DNA of 46,811 nucleotides from Bartonella sp. AU18XJBT (GCF_028618595.1 NZ_JAQITE010000016.1:1-46811); one strand, 5' to 3'. Positions 9,916 through 20,225 are shown, counted from the stretch's first letter. Translations and numbers: made by a program. Notes: a model not told the origin generated them from the sequence alone.

Positions 9916-10707
9916 TCAAGTCTTTTTAGAAGCATTCATTTTTTGCAAAGTAGCTTCAAGAGCCGTTGTTAAAGCATTTCTTCCCCCTTGTTGAGAAAAG
10001 TAATTTGACAAAAATTCATTTGTTCCACCCTTTGTTGAAAACTCTTTTTCAAGCAGTGCAAAATCGAGAGATATAGAACGATCCGTTGTTATAATTTTAC
10101 GCATTTCATCTGTAAGATTTCCAAACATCATGGTAAGAAATTCTGCTGATTGCTGTTTTTTTAACCCCTGTGTTATAAACCATTGATGGGCTGTTTCTAT
10201 AAAATTAAAATATACTCCCATAAGTGAACCAGCTGTCATAAAAAGATTAAACTGCTCTTCCTTATCCAGCACCAATGTGCCCCCCAATGCGTCAAATAAA
10301 GTGCGTAAGAAGGGATGATCGGGATAGATTGGTGTCAAATTTTTGCATTCTGCAACAAAAGGTAATGGAACAGCACGATAAACTTTATGATTAATCCACT
10401 TTTCTATTTCTGCTGCTTTTGCCATAGCAAGTACGGAAATAACCAGCTGTTCTGGACGAAAACGAAGAGAGCACAAAATGTCTTCTGCAATTTGGTTGGG
10501 CAAGCAAAGAAAAACACAATCACTAACATCGAGCAATGCTTGGTTATTTTCAGCAATCATAACTTTGTCATAAGTGTTTGAAAGGCGCTCTGCTGTTTGT
10601 GCATTGCGAGGTGAAACAACAATGGAAGAAACATCAAAGGTGCTGGTCATTAAGCCATTCACCATTGAAGCACTGATTGTACCCGTTCCCAAAAAGCCAA
10701 GTTTCAT
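9916..10707 (-). CDS. proC: Pyrroline-5-carboxylate reductase family protein
   Basis: The family reduces pyrroline-5-carboxylate to proline with NAD(P)H in the cytosol. The N-terminal Rossmann motif FLGTGTISASM (residues 4-14) and the CVFLCLPNQ strand (about 65-73) are clear. A helical C-terminal half contains TAGSLMGVYFNF in place of the usual TALSGSGPAY, and KGGTNEFL near the end matches the family's SPGGTT region. Length (263) fits ProC. Because the TALSGSGP substrate motif is noticeably divergent, it could be a ProC-like reductase with another substrate. It appears to be the only ProC candidate in the window and stands alone. Confidence 0.8.
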   Translation of the reverse strand: MKLGFLGTGTISASMVNGLMTSTFDVSSIVVSPRNAQTAERLSNTYDKVMIAENNQALLDVSDCVFLCLPNQIAEDILCSLRFRPEQLVISVLAMAKAAEIEKWINHKVYRAVPLPFVAECKNLTPIYPDHPFLRTLFDALGGTLVLDKEEQFNLFMTAGSLMGVYFNFIETAHQWFITQGLKKQQSAEFLTMMFGNLTDEMRKIITTDRSISLDFALLEKEFSTKGGTNEFLSNYFSQQGGRNALTTALEATLQKMNASKKT

Positions 10708-10762
10708 TTCTATTTCTCAGTTTTATATTTTTAAAGGAATCTTAATCAACATTTCAAGTATT

Positions 10763-11008
10763 TTAACTAACATAAACGCTAATTGAAGAAGCAACACATA
10801 ACATAGCAAAAATAATCAAGACCAAATAGATTTTAGGCTTGTCAAAGAGAACGGCAAAAGCAGAAAACCAACCAACAACAGCTGCGGCTAATGCAAATAA
10901 AAAACCTGGTTTATTCATAAGTACAATATGCATTGCCATTAAACCACCAATAATCAGCGCTCCAAAAACAATGAGCAAACCTGTTGCAAACTTTTCATAA
11001 TCATCCAT
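10763..11008 (-). CDS. Small membrane protein of unknown function
   Basis: An 81-residue protein starting MDDYEKFATG. I place the start at ATG 11008 because an AAGGAG site sits just upstream, although the frame is open for 18 more codons. It has three hydrophobic segments: GLLIVFGALIIGGLMAMHIVL, FLFALAAAVVGWFSAFAVLF and IYLVLIIFAMLCVASSISV. It is therefore an inner-membrane protein with short loops. I do not recognise a family. It lies between proC and yraN on the same strand, with gaps of about 55 and 100 bp. Confidence 0.7.
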   Translation of the reverse strand: MDDYEKFATGLLIVFGALIIGGLMAMHIVLMNKPGFLFALAAAVVGWFSAFAVLFDKPKIYLVLIIFAMLCVASSISVYVS

Positions 11009-11110
11009 ATTTTGCTCCTTATAGCGCTCAATTATTACACAATTTTTAACGCATATGTACATAAAAACGAAATGTTTTTTATTGAGTATGGTTAAAACGG
11101 GGGCTGCCTT

Positions 11111-11491
11111 TTATTGATCAGATGTAAAAAATGCAGGGATATGCTGTGGCCAACGCCAAGGTAAAATTGCAATCAAATCAAAGCGTACAGACAAAAGGGC
11201 ATAATCTTTTTGCCGTGCGAGCCAAATATCGGCAGCGGATTCAATTCGCTTTTCATTCATTCTGGAAACCGCTTCCATTGCTTCAGCCAACGTTGAACGT
11301 GCTTTAACTTCAACGATTAACACAAGATTTCCGCGTCGTGCAATTAAATCAATTTCTCCACATTTTGTTTTAAAACGCCTTTCGGCAATGTGAAACCCTT
11401 TGCAACGTAGCCACCAAGCTGCCAATTTTTCTGCACGAATCCCTCGATAAAAAGACTTTTGTCTACGTTTTTTTTGTATCATTTTACGCAT
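11111..11491 (-). CDS. YraN/UPF0102 family nuclease-fold protein
   Basis: This 126-residue protein has the restriction-endonuclease-like core of the UPF0102 family: Glu21 in [18 protein letters not shown] at 45-52 and VEVKAR at 60-65, the Asp/Glu-x-Lys nuclease triad. The family's biological role is not established. It directly follows rsmI with an 8-bp overlap, an association seen in many proteobacteria, so the two are almost certainly cotranscribed. All catalytic-looking residues are retained. Confidence 0.92.
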   Translation of the reverse strand: MRKMIQKKRRQKSFYRGIRAEKLAAWWLRCKGFHIAERRFKTKCGEIDLIARRGNLVLIVEVKARSTLAEAMEAVSRMNEKRIESAADIWLARQKDYALLSVRFDLIAILPWRWPQHIPAFFTSDQ

Positions 11492-12371
11492 TTTTTAAAA
11501 AGATTAATCGCTGAAAAAGTTCCTGCTTTTTAAAACCGGTTTTTTTTGCAACAAAAGCTGCTGCTTGAGCAGCTGAATGTGTCCGTGCGCGTTCTAATAG
11601 CATTTCATCAATTTCTTGATCACTTATCACATTGAAAGAAGAAGATGATTCTCCAACAAGTACAACAATTTCCCCACGAATATGGGTTTGTTTTCTGTAA
11701 TTTTCTAATAAGTCCCCCAAATTGGAAACATCTACTGTTTCAAACTTTTTTGTTAATTCACGACAAATGGCAGCAGGTCGATCAGCTGAAAAAAGTGTGA
11801 CCATATCCTGTAAAGTTTCAACAAGACGATGCGGTGATTCATAAAAAATCAAAGTTGCTGGAATCTCTTTTAATTGTTCCAACCGTTTTCGGCGCTGTAG
11901 CTTTCGCGCACTCAAAAAACCTGCAAAAAAAAAGCTATCAGTAGGAAGCCCTGTCGGTATCAGAGCAGCTAAAAGAGCGGATGCTCCAGGAATAGGAATA
12001 ATTTTATGACCAGCTTTACGGGCTTCTTCCACCAATCGAAATCCGGGATCAGAAATAAGGGGTGTTCCCGCATCTGAAACAAGCGCTACTGTTTTGTTTT
12101 CTGCTAAAGCCTCTAAAAGCTTCGGACCCGCTTTTTGCGCATTATATTCATGATAGAGAAAAGGTTTTTTTTGAATACCGTAACGTTCCAACAAAACACG
12201 AGTTACTCGCGTATCCTCACACGCTAAAATATCAATTCCTGCAAGCACTTGCAAAGCACGAAGCGTAATATCTGCAAGATTTCCGATAGGTGTTGCCACA
12301 AGATAAAGCCCTGATTCTATAGCGGGTGCAGAATAAGCATGCGCACCTATAAAATATGCTTTTTCACACAT
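11484..12371 (-). CDS. rsmI: 16S rRNA (cytidine1402-2'-O)-methyltransferase
   Basis: RsmI 2'-O-methylates C1402 in the decoding centre of 16S rRNA using S-adenosylmethionine. The tetrapyrrole-methylase fold is clear from VATPIGNL (residues 25-32), EDTR (52-55), [12 protein letters not shown] (99-110) and IPGASA (127-132), followed by FYESPHR and the C-terminal helical extension. The length of 295 residues is typical. It overlaps the yraN-family gene by 8 bp. The gene starts at ATG 12371, upstream of which lies a long gene-poor region that should contain its promoter. Confidence 0.96.
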   Translation of the reverse strand: MCEKAYFIGAHAYSAPAIESGLYLVATPIGNLADITLRALQVLAGIDILACEDTRVTRVLLERYGIQKKPFLYHEYNAQKAGPKLLEALAENKTVALVSDAGTPLISDPGFRLVEEARKAGHKIIPIPGASALLAALIPTGLPTDSFFFAGFLSARKLQRRKRLEQLKEIPATLIFYESPHRLVETLQDMVTLFSADRPAAICRELTKKFETVDVSNLGDLLENYRKQTHIRGEIVVLVGESSSSFNVISDQEIDEMLLERARTHSAAQAAAFVAKKTGFKKQELFQRLIFLKNA

Positions 12372-12531
12372 GCTCTTTTCTTTTCATCAAATTTCCCTCT
12401 CCACAAGATTTTTATCCATACTCATAAGGCATTTTGGCTCATTTTTTATCATTATAAAGGCTTATCTTACTCGAATAATCTATTACATTACAATAAGATA
12501 ATCTCATCTTTAATGTCTTAATCTAACATTA

Positions 12532-12663
12532 TTATCTATTTTGATCCGCACTATCTTTTCCAGTAAAATAAGTTCCAGATGTAACCAATATTCTAGCAGT
12601 CCCATGATTTTCTATAAAGTTTTTCCTTCGAGAACCAAAAAACAATTTTACCCATGCCACCAT
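12532..12663 (-). CDS. Short orphan frame, unknown
   Basis: A 43-codon frame beginning MVAWVKLFFGSRRKNF and ending GKDSADQNR. The amino-acid composition is protein-like, but no ribosome site is visible. It lies alone about 160 bp upstream of rsmI on the same strand and may be the 3' end of a gene whose body has been lost. I do not recognise it. Confidence 0.2.
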   Translation of the reverse strand: MVAWVKLFFGSRRKNFIENHGTARILVTSGTYFTGKDSADQNR

Positions 12664-13036
12664 TTCACGCGTGGCTGTGCTCTTTTAAAAGCTAAGCTTT
12701 TTAGATTATTTCCATAACGTCTATCTTTCAAATATTCTATTGATATAAACATTGTTTTTCTGAGCAAATGTAAACAGCTCCTTTTGAAACACAAACAACT
12801 AACTGGCAGCTAACTGTATTGTTATTGATTAAATATAAGTCCTTACCAGAAAAATACTTTATTTTGTCATATTCTCTACAGCTTTAACAGTATAATGGGC
12901 ACCTTAGATGTTTAAAGCTGGTTTTTATCTTAAATATTTGATTTTTAATGAAGATTTTATCATTTGCATATTGATTAGGAGTTTTAAATATCGTAAAATC
13001 ATCTCAACGCATCTTATAGCCAATTAATCAAAATCA

Positions 13037-13492
13037 TTTTCGTGCATTTTGGAACCGTCTCAAAGCAAAGATTATTGCATCATTGGGGCTCGCAGAAAAA
13101 ATGATGCTGTTAGCTTGTACTTTTTATTGCGTAAATATGGAAGTTTTTGTTCACAGGAGTAGGTTATACCTTTTTTGAATAGTGTCGCAAAATAGTTGTC
13201 CGATATGTGTTCAGAGCTATCTCTTAAAAACAAACCCATGATTGAACAACACAAGTCTGCTTTAATTTTGGATGCCTTATTTTTTCTGAAGAATATGCTC
13301 CCATAAAAAACGTAAATAATAAAAGCGGGGACAATCCGTGATCTCTTCTTTTTAAAAGATATTGTGATGCTTTTGAAAGTTCTACAACCGAATAGACAGA
13401 TGATAGTAAAGAGAAAAACAGGTTTCTTCCTTTCAGATTTCATATTCTTGCTGAATGAAGCTGTATTTTCATTTCGGAGATTACTCAAATAG
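13037..13492 (+). pseudogene. Possible decayed coding region with in-frame stops
   Basis: One plus-strand frame stays protein-like over about 150 codons (for example ILEPSQSKDYCIIGARRKN and MIEQHKSALILDALFFLKN) but is interrupted by four in-frame stops (TAG, TAG, TAA, TAA). The opposite strand is open for 138 codons here, which I take to be the mirror effect of the same composition. The family is not recognised. A chance occurrence in AT-rich DNA cannot be excluded. Confidence 0.25.
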
Positions 13493-13873
13493 AATACGCA
13501 ATATTTTTGTTCTAGCTACAAAAGCTAGGACGGCGAGCAGAGCTCTCATTTACCTTAATCTTTCTTTTCAATATAACCGCTTGTGTTCAATTTAGATGTT
13601 GATTTACAAGAAACAGCGAAAGCACAAGCTTTATAAAAAAACACTCTATAAAACGCGTCATAGAGTGGTTATGAAAGCTATTTTGGTTTTTATCAGCTTG
13701 TTTTGCTAATAGCGATAGTCTCCATGGCTTGGCATCTGCTTATTCTTACGGTATTTGTACACATTCATTGCAGTATATTGGTAAAGGCTAGATGCAAGGC
13801 TATTATCCTTGATGAAAAAATAAAAGGTTAATGTGATATTAAAGATTTTTTCGGATCATTATCAGTAGAAACA

Positions 13874-14095
13874 TTGAAAAGGCTTGAACAAGCATGCTCT
13901 TTATCTCGTTATCTCGCAACGTTTTTCTACATGTTTATGGGGTTTTCTTTAATGAGCATTACTTGGCAAAGTGTAGGAGAAAAAATAAACTTGAAGCGCA
14001 GTTTCAGGGGGGGCTCTCAGCTAGTTAAAATGACTGATGTTTCTTATGAGGGGGCTAAAAGCATTTTGGATCATGTGGGGGAAGGGGTAAAGTAG
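13874..14095 (+). CDS. Short orphan membrane-type frame, possibly a gene fragment
   Basis: A 73-codon frame from TTG 13874, open further upstream to about 13834. It has a hydrophobic stretch YLATFFYMFMGFSLMSITW, then a soluble tail containing SFRGGSQLVKMTDVSYEGAK. There is no good start codon or ribosome site, so it is more likely the C-terminal fragment of a broken gene than a complete one. No family recognised. Confidence 0.25.
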   Translation: MKRLEQACSLSRYLATFFYMFMGFSLMSITWQSVGEKINLKRSFRGGSQLVKMTDVSYEGAKSILDHVGEGVK

Positions 14096-14406
14096 AGCGG
14101 CTTATTTTCCTTCAGTTTTTCGAGAAGGGCAGCTGTTTCTTTATCGCAGAATTATCAAGATATATTCATTATTGTTTTGTTATTGAGATAAAAAATTTTT
14201 GATAAAAATATGTTATGTTTTTTTTATTGAAAAAAGTCATGCGGTGGGGAGAGTGTTTTATATGAAAATAGAGTCCTTTTTACATTGTGAAAGAACGTAT
14301 GCAGGAAGGTGATTGATAGATTTCTGATTTGAGGGAAATATTTTCATCCATTGCGTTTTGTATATTTCAATTTTAGAAGAATGAACAATGATTATACATT
14401 GGGGAA

Positions 14407-16071
14407 TTACATATTGGGATAGAAGGGCCCCTCATTACCTTGCGGACAGATCCAAGTGATATTTTGGTTCGGATCCTTAATATCGCATGTTTTACAATGT
14501 ATGCAATTTGAAGCGTTAATCATATAAGTCAGATGATCATTATACTCTAGCCACTCGTAGACAGCGGCGGGACAATAGCGTGTAGAGGGTCCTCCATAGA
14601 TTGCATATTCGGAGTCTTTTTGTTTTTCTAATGAAGCTATTTTTAAATGACAAGGTTGATTTTCTTCATGGTGCGTATTGGAAAGGGCAACACTTGAAAG
14701 GCGATCAAAGGTTACAACGCCATCTGGTTTTGGGTAAGCAATGGGTTGAAATTTTTCTGCTGGTTCAAGGCATGTATAATCTTCCTTTCCATGGGAGAGT
14801 GTTTTAAATAAGGAAAATCCGAACAGTTGTTGCCACCACATATCAAAACCGGCAAGTTTAATTCCATATTTTGTCCCATATTTTGCCCATAGCGGTTTGG
14901 CATTTCGCACTTTATAAAGATCTTTGCCAATGAGCCCTTTTCGCCATTGCTCTTCGATTTCTTTAACCTCATCATGGGCACGTCCTTGTGCAAGAGCAGT
15001 AGTGATTTTATCGGCAGCTAATATGCCAGATAAGATGGCATTGTGTGATCCTTTGATACGAGGAACATTGACAAATCCAGCAGAGCAGCCAATAAGCACC
15101 CCACCAGGAAAGGTGAGTTTTGGTACAGATTGCCAACCTCCTTCGCTGATAACACGTGCACCATAGGAAAGACGTTTTGCACCTTTGAAGATTTCATAGA
15201 GCTTTGGATGTGTCTTAAAACGTTGAAATTCTTCAAAGGGAGAAAGATAAGGATTTTTGTAATCTAAGTGTACAACAAAACCGACAGAAATAATATTGTT
15301 TTCTTGGTGATAAATAAAGCCACCGCCACCGGTATTATTGTCTAAGGGCCAACCAGTGAAATGTTGTACTAAACCGCGTTGGTGTTTCTGGGGGGCAATT
15401 TCCCAGAGCTCTTTGAGACCAAGACCAAATTTTTGTGGTTCACGATTTTTGCTAAGATTAAAATATTGTATCAGTTGTTTTGCAATTGAGCCGCGGGCGC
15501 CTTCCGCAATCAGAGTGTATTTTGCCAATAAAGCCATACCAGGCATATAATTTTTTCCAGAGGTTCCATCTTTGTTAAGCCCCATATCACTGGTGAGAAC
15601 ACCAATGATAGCTCCGTTATCTTTTTGGATGATGGGTTCTGTTGCCGCAAAACCAGGATAGATTTCAACACCCAACGCTTCAGCTTTTTTGCTTAGCCAG
15701 CGGCAGACGCTCCCAAGAGAAACGATATAACATCCGTTATTTGATAAGATTTTGGGATGCAAAATATTGGGCAATAGTGTCGCTTTTTGAGGCTTTAGAA
15801 AAAAAAATTGGTCCTGGGTGACCGGGGTTGTGAAGGGATGGTCGTTGTCATTTCTCCATTCTGGTAAGAGTGTATCGATACCAATGGGGTCAACAACTGC
15901 ACCAGAGAGAATATGTGCACCAACTTCGGTTCCTTTTTCAACAATTGTGACAGAAAGCTCAGGATTAATTTGTTTAAAACGAATTGCGGCAGAAAGCCCC
16001 GCGGGTCCTGCTCCGACAATGACTATATCAAACTCCATACTTTCACGTTGGTCATGCAGAAGTGCTTTCAT
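14407..16071 (-). CDS. Electron transfer flavoprotein-ubiquinone oxidoreductase
   Basis: ETF-QO passes electrons from reduced electron-transfer flavoprotein (from acyl-CoA and other dehydrogenases) to membrane ubiquinone. The FAD-binding motif VGAGPAGLSAAI is at residues 19-30. The C-terminal 4Fe-4S ligands are visible as C523, C526, C529 and C542 (NASNCIHCKTC...WICPQG). At 554 residues it is a typical full-length bacterial ETF-QO. It starts 3 bp after the etfA stop, so etfB-etfA-ETF-QO form one operon. ATG at 16071 is used here; the internal ATG of MEFDIVIVG, 11 codons later, is an alternative start. Confidence 0.96.
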   Translation of the reverse strand: MKALLHDQRESMEFDIVIVGAGPAGLSAAIRFKQINPELSVTIVEKGTEVGAHILSGAVVDPIGIDTLLPEWRNDNDHPFTTPVTQDQFFFLKPQKATLLPNILHPKILSNNGCYIVSLGSVCRWLSKKAEALGVEIYPGFAATEPIIQKDNGAIIGVLTSDMGLNKDGTSGKNYMPGMALLAKYTLIAEGARGSIAKQLIQYFNLSKNREPQKFGLGLKELWEIAPQKHQRGLVQHFTGWPLDNNTGGGGFIYHQENNIISVGFVVHLDYKNPYLSPFEEFQRFKTHPKLYEIFKGAKRLSYGARVISEGGWQSVPKLTFPGGVLIGCSAGFVNVPRIKGSHNAILSGILAADKITTALAQGRAHDEVKEIEEQWRKGLIGKDLYKVRNAKPLWAKYGTKYGIKLAGFDMWWQQLFGFSLFKTLSHGKEDYTCLEPAEKFQPIAYPKPDGVVTFDRLSSVALSNTHHEENQPCHLKIASLEKQKDSEYAIYGGPSTRYCPAAVYEWLEYNDHLTYMINASNCIHCKTCDIKDPNQNITWICPQGNEGPFYPNM

Positions 16072-16074
16072 GGC

Positions 16075-16995
16075 TTATAAAGCTTTCTCCAATTCTGGAA
16101 TAATTTGGTGGAGATCACCTACAAGGGTGTAATCGGCAATTTGCATGATAGGAGCTTCTTCATCTTTATTAATGGCAACAATAATTTGTGCATCCATTAT
16201 ACCTGCTAAATGCTGGATTGCACCGGAAATGCCAACGGCGATATAAAGTTCAGGGGCAACAACTTTTCCTGTTTGTCCAATTTGCCAGTCGTTGGGAGCG
16301 TATCCTGCATCAACTGCTGCGCGGCTGGCACCTAAAGCAGCATCTAATTTGTTTGCAAGGGGAAGAAGAAGTGTCATAAATTTCTCTTGAGAGCCAAGAC
16401 CACGTCCGCCTGATATAATAACACGTGCAGAGGTAAGAGTAGGACGATCACTTTTATTGGTTTCTGCTTTTATGAAAGAAGAAAGATTTGGATTGGGAGC
16501 TGGTGTTATAGTTTTAATGGGAGCAGAATTATTTTGGGAAGGCGTTGGGGTGAAAGAAGCGGTGCGAACTGTTATAATCTTTTTATAATCATTGGTGCGT
16601 ACAGTTTCAAATGCATTGCCTGCATAAATTGGTCGTTTGAAGGTATCTGGTGAAAGAATGGCAGTAATATCTGAAATTTGCATAAGGTCAAGAAGAGCTG
16701 CTACGCGCGGCATCACATTTTTTCCAGTACTATTGGATGCTGCCATGATTACATCATAATCATTTGCTAGCGTGAGAATTGTATCTGCCATAGGCTCGGC
16801 AAGTTGATGAGCTAAATAGTCTGCTTTTGCAATAAGGACTTGCCGCACACCATTAAGTTTAGCGCTATTTTCTGCTATCGTTTGAATTTTTTCTCCGCAA
16901 ACCAGAATGTCGATATCATTACTGAGTGTGCGTGCAGCGGTGAGCGCTTTTGCTGTTTCTTCTGTATTATGATCAGCCAATAAAAGAATTGCCAT
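16075..16995 (-). CDS. etfA: Electron transfer flavoprotein alpha subunit
   Basis: EtfA carries most of the FAD-binding site of the soluble ETF heterodimer, which collects electrons from dehydrogenases. The C-terminal FAD domain shows SGGRGLGS (195-202) and the family signature starting [11 protein letters not shown] at residue 241 and ending ISGAIQH at 262. The N-terminal half (1-150) is the alpha/beta domain shared with EtfB. A low-complexity proline/threonine linker lies at about 150-175. Length of 306 is normal. It lies between etfB (51-bp gap) and the ETF-QO gene (3-bp gap). Confidence 0.96.
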   Translation of the reverse strand: MAILLLADHNTEETAKALTAARTLSNDIDILVCGEKIQTIAENSAKLNGVRQVLIAKADYLAHQLAEPMADTILTLANDYDVIMAASNSTGKNVMPRVAALLDLMQISDITAILSPDTFKRPIYAGNAFETVRTNDYKKIITVRTASFTPTPSQNNSAPIKTITPAPNPNLSSFIKAETNKSDRPTLTSARVIISGGRGLGSQEKFMTLLLPLANKLDAALGASRAAVDAGYAPNDWQIGQTGKVVAPELYIAVGISGAIQHLAGIMDAQIIVAINKDEEAPIMQIADYTLVGDLHQIIPELEKAL

Positions 16996-17046
16996 AAGTT
17001 TTTGCCCTTTTATGTGAATGTTGCTTTTACTCTAATGATGAGAATA

Positions 17047-17793
17047 TTAAATGCAGTTCTTTTGTTTTAAGGCTCTGACAAGCTCTACTACATTTGCCAC
17101 TTTAATACCGGATTCACGGGGTTTTGGCTCTTCAACGCTTAAAATTGTTAAGCGTGATCTCGTATCGATGCCAAGATCAGCAAGAGATTTTTGTGCAATG
17201 ATTTTCTTTTTTGCTTTCATGATATTGGGGAGAGAGGTGTAACGCGGTTCATTAAGCCGTAGATCGGCGGTCATAACCATGGGAAGGGGAAGACAAAGGG
17301 TTTGTGTTCCATTATCAACTTCACGGGTAACTGTAGCATGCCCATTTTCTATGTTAAGATGTGAGGCGAAAGTTGCTTGTCCCCACCCAAGAAGAGCAGC
17401 GAGCATTTGTCCTGTTTGGTTGCTATCGTCATCAATTGCTTGTTTTCCTAAAAAGACCATGTCGGGTTTTTCTTCATCAACAATGGTTTTGAGAACCTTA
17501 GCAATTGCTAAGGGTTCAAGTGTTTGATCCGTTGTGACAAGAAGTGCGCGATCAGCGCCCATTGCAAGTCCTGTTCGTAGAGTTTCTTGAGCTGCTTCTG
17601 GACCAATTGAAACAAGAAGAACTTCTGCAATTTTACCGGATTCTTTTTGGCGAATGGCTTCCTCCACGGCTATCTCATCAAAAGGATTCATAGACATTTT
17701 TACGTGAGACAGATCAACGCCTGTATTATCGGGTTTGACGCGTATCTTGATATTATAATCAACAACACGTTTGACAGCGACAATTATTTTCAT
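17047..17793 (-). CDS. etfB: Electron transfer flavoprotein beta subunit
   Basis: EtfB is the AMP-binding partner of EtfA in the soluble electron carrier. Its N-terminus [14 protein letters not shown] and the [16 protein letters not shown] segment (about 37-52) are characteristic, as are [20 protein letters not shown] (about 114-133) and the recognition loop near [11 protein letters not shown]. Length of 248 residues is standard. It is the first gene of the etf operon, with a GAGGATC-type ribosome site upstream of ATG 17793. Confidence 0.97.
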   Translation of the reverse strand: MKIIVAVKRVVDYNIKIRVKPDNTGVDLSHVKMSMNPFDEIAVEEAIRQKESGKIAEVLLVSIGPEAAQETLRTGLAMGADRALLVTTDQTLEPLAIAKVLKTIVDEEKPDMVFLGKQAIDDDSNQTGQMLAALLGWGQATFASHLNIENGHATVTREVDNGTQTLCLPLPMVMTADLRLNEPRYTSLPNIMKAKKKIIAQKSLADLGIDTRSRLTILSVEEPKPRESGIKVANVVELVRALKQKNCI

Positions 17794-18305
17794 AATGATC
17801 CTCTTTGTTTGTATGTCACAATTTTATAGCAATACTCATAAGAAACCAAATTGTTTAGAATGAAGTCTCAATTTATAATTTGTATTTTCTTTCATATAAG
17901 CTTTTTTTACGTTTACTTGTATTTTCTCGTCGTCATTTTCAATCTTCATATTTTTGCATTGCCATAATAGCCTTATTTGCTTGAATAAAAAGTAAAAAAA
18001 TCAATCTGTCTTGTAAGAATATTTTTTTAGTTTCTTATGCTTTGTTTATGATGGAGCAATAGGTCCTTTATGCAATGAAAAATTAAGTAAAAAAAATAAA
18101 AATGGGGGATGATTTTGCTCTTCAAATCTTGAAGACAGAAAAATTAAAGATCTTTCTTTCAAATATTTTGGATAAAGATTGGGGGAAAATATTTCTAACA
18201 AAAAAGTTTTTGGGAGTTCTTAAAGCTCTATTTACTAAAATAGAGCACACTTTCTCATCATTTGTTGCGATTCTTTTTTAAATGATTAATGAGGGGTAGG
18301 TGTTT
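17794..18305. other. Divergent intergenic region etfB / coiled-coil gene
   Basis: About 510 bp of very AT-rich DNA between divergent genes. It should contain the etf operon promoter on the minus strand and the promoter of the following plus-strand gene. No coding frame or strong RNA fold is supported. Confidence 0.55.
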
Positions 18306-19124
18306 GTGAATACGAAGGGTCATACGATCGACCAAGCGAGCAATCAGGTTAGGAACGATAAAGTCTTTTCTTTTGTTGAAAAAAAAGAGAGAATGGATAC
18401 TCCTGTAGAAGTAACGATGTCGGATATTGCTCAAAAATTACGCACCGTTTATGCGCAAATGCAAATGAAGCATTCACCCTGTTCTTTAATGCAGCAGAGT
18501 TCTGTAGAAGAGCATTTTAAATCTTACTTAGATGATATTAGTCGGGCCATTTTGGCTGAACACTATATACGTCGTCAAAGAGAAAAAAAGCTTTTCCAGT
18601 CTTTAGAACAGATTAAAACAATTGTTCAAAGTTTGCAGAGTGAAAAAAAAAGTTTAGAAGAAGCAGCGCTAACACGTCGGGTGTCTCGTTCAAAATCACC
18701 TGATTCTGTTGTACAAAAACTTGCTCATATGGAATGTAAGGGAAATCAAGAACGCTTGTTCCTTCAAAAGGTGAAAAATTTTTCGAAACAAAACGGTATA
18801 ATTCCACTCCAAGCAAATGTTGAAAATACGTTGCAGCAAGAAAATAGAAGCTCTTTGTTCAGTGATACTCTGAAATCTTCTTTTAAAAAGGGTGAGGGAG
18901 TAGTGAAGCGTGCTGTGATAGAAGAAAAGGGTATGATGGGTGCTCAGGCATCTAATCATTGCAGTGAGAATGATTTTCCTTCTTTAAAGGCGCAGTCTCG
19001 GGAACATGTCTCGTTTTTATCTTATTTGGTAAAAAAAAGTGTTCTTTGTTTTTTAACCATTGTATTTGTGGGTGCGATAACGTTATGTCTTTATAGCTTT
19101 TTAAAAGGAGCTCGTTTTTTTTAA
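18306..19124 (+). CDS. Unknown protein, coiled coil with C-terminal membrane anchor
   Basis: About 272 residues. I favour GTG 18306, well spaced from a GAGGGGTAGG ribosome site; GTG 18300 is two codons earlier. The N-terminal two thirds are hydrophilic, with a probable coiled coil around residues 85-120 (RRQREKKLFQSLEQIKTIV). A basic serine-rich middle follows, and a single hydrophobic segment lies near the C-terminus (SVLCFLTIVFVGAITLCLYSF), followed by a short basic tail. This is the layout of a tail-anchored inner-membrane protein with a cytoplasmic rod. No catalytic motif or family is recognised. It lies upstream of the TauE-type gene on the same strand. Confidence 0.75.
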   Translation: MNTKGHTIDQASNQVRNDKVFSFVEKKERMDTPVEVTMSDIAQKLRTVYAQMQMKHSPCSLMQQSSVEEHFKSYLDDISRAILAEHYIRRQREKKLFQSLEQIKTIVQSLQSEKKSLEEAALTRRVSRSKSPDSVVQKLAHMECKGNQERLFLQKVKNFSKQNGIIPLQANVENTLQQENRSSLFSDTLKSSFKKGEGVVKRAVIEEKGMMGAQASNHCSENDFPSLKAQSREHVSFLSYLVKKSVLCFLTIVFVGAITLCLYSFLKGARFF

Positions 19125-19302
19125 TTTTTATGATGTTGATGTTAATAGATGTGAAATGTATTGCGCATTCGTGTTTGTGCGAAAGCTATAGCAACTAAAA
19201 TTATCCTTTTAAACACGCAACAGAGATTATTGGAAAAGAGGATAATTGGAGAAGGATTCTCTAATTATTAAAAAAACTCAAATTATCTTGAAGGTTCTGT
19301 AA

Positions 19303-20223
19303 GTGAGTATTTATTTACCAATTGCTGAAATGTCACTCAATATGCTGATCTTGATTGGTATGGGAGTCGTTGCTGGTTTTTTTTCAGGCCTTTTTGGAAT
19401 TGGTGGTGGGTTTCTCATCACACCGTTATTGATTTTTTATAATATTCCTCCTGCTATTGCTGTTGGAACTGGTGCTAACCAGATGATTGCATCATCTGTG
19501 ACAGGGGCGATTACACATTTTAGAAGACGTACGCTCGATATTAAACTTGGTATTCTTTTGGCGATTGGAGGAGGGGGTGGTTCTTTAATTGGGATTCAGG
19601 TTTTCTCTGTTTTGAAAAAGTTAGGTCAATTAGACTTAATGATTTCGCTTCTTTATGTGATTCTTCTTGGAAGTGTAGGAAGCTTGATGATCATTGAAAG
19701 TTGGTATGATATGATGCGCAAGCGTAAGGCAGGAAAGACGAATGTTCGTCTTGCTGGTCGACATAATTGGATTCATCGCTTACCTTTTAAAATGCGTTTT
19801 CGGACATCTATGATATATGTTAGCATCATTCCAGTTTTAGGGATTGGTCTCATTGTGGGGTTGTTGTCTTCTACTATGGGAATTGGTGGGGGGTTCTTTA
19901 TGATACCAGCATTGATTTATCTTCTACGTGTTCCAACCAGTGTGGTGATTGGGACTTCACTTTTTCAGATTACATTTGTGTCTTCTTTCACGACAGTTTT
20001 GCAAAGTATGACTAATCAGTCCGTTGATATTGTCTTGGCTTTTTTGTTAATGCTTGGCGGAAGTATTGGTGCGCAATATGGAACACGGGTTGGACGGAAG
20101 TTAAAAGCTGAACAATTGCGTATGGCACTTGCATTTTTAGTATTGATTGTGTGTATGCGTCTTGCTTTTCAATTATTTATACGCCCTGATAATCTTTTCT
20201 CTCTGGATATTCTTATGAGATAA
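19303..20223 (+). CDS. TSUP-family (TauE/SafE) permease
   Basis: This 306-residue multi-spanning inner-membrane protein shows the internal duplication of the TauE/SafE family: GLFGIGGGF at residues 29-37 and TMGIGGGFF at 191-199, each followed by proline-rich membrane helices. Family members export or import small sulfur-containing or organic anions (sulfite, sulfoacetate and others); the substrate here cannot be told. Translation starts at GTG 19303 after a GAAGG site. The next gene begins 2 bp after its stop, so the two are one operon and probably functional partners. Confidence 0.9.
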   Translation: MSIYLPIAEMSLNMLILIGMGVVAGFFSGLFGIGGGFLITPLLIFYNIPPAIAVGTGANQMIASSVTGAITHFRRRTLDIKLGILLAIGGGGGSLIGIQVFSVLKKLGQLDLMISLLYVILLGSVGSLMIIESWYDMMRKRKAGKTNVRLAGRHNWIHRLPFKMRFRTSMIYVSIIPVLGIGLIVGLLSSTMGIGGGFFMIPALIYLLRVPTSVVIGTSLFQITFVSSFTTVLQSMTNQSVDIVLAFLLMLGGSIGAQYGTRVGRKLKAEQLRMALAFLVLIVCMRLAFQLFIRPDNLFSLDILMR

Positions 20224-20225
20224 AA

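Larger units (their letters stand above)
12372..14406. other. Two-kilobase gene-poor, decayed region
   Basis: Between rsmI and the electron-transfer operon I find no intact recognisable gene. It holds a 43-codon minus-strand frame (12532-12663), a long plus-strand reading broken by in-frame stops (13037-13492) and a 73-codon plus-strand frame (13874-14095), each listed separately. A short hairpin CACTCTAT/ATAGAGTG (stem 8, spacer 10) occurs near 13646-13671. The most economical reading is a graveyard of former genes. Confidence 0.55.

Noticed and set aside
13072..13488. 138-codon minus-strand frame
   Set aside because: There is no ribosome site or recognisable family, and the composition looks like the mirror of a decayed plus-strand reading. 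Not strong enough to call a gene.
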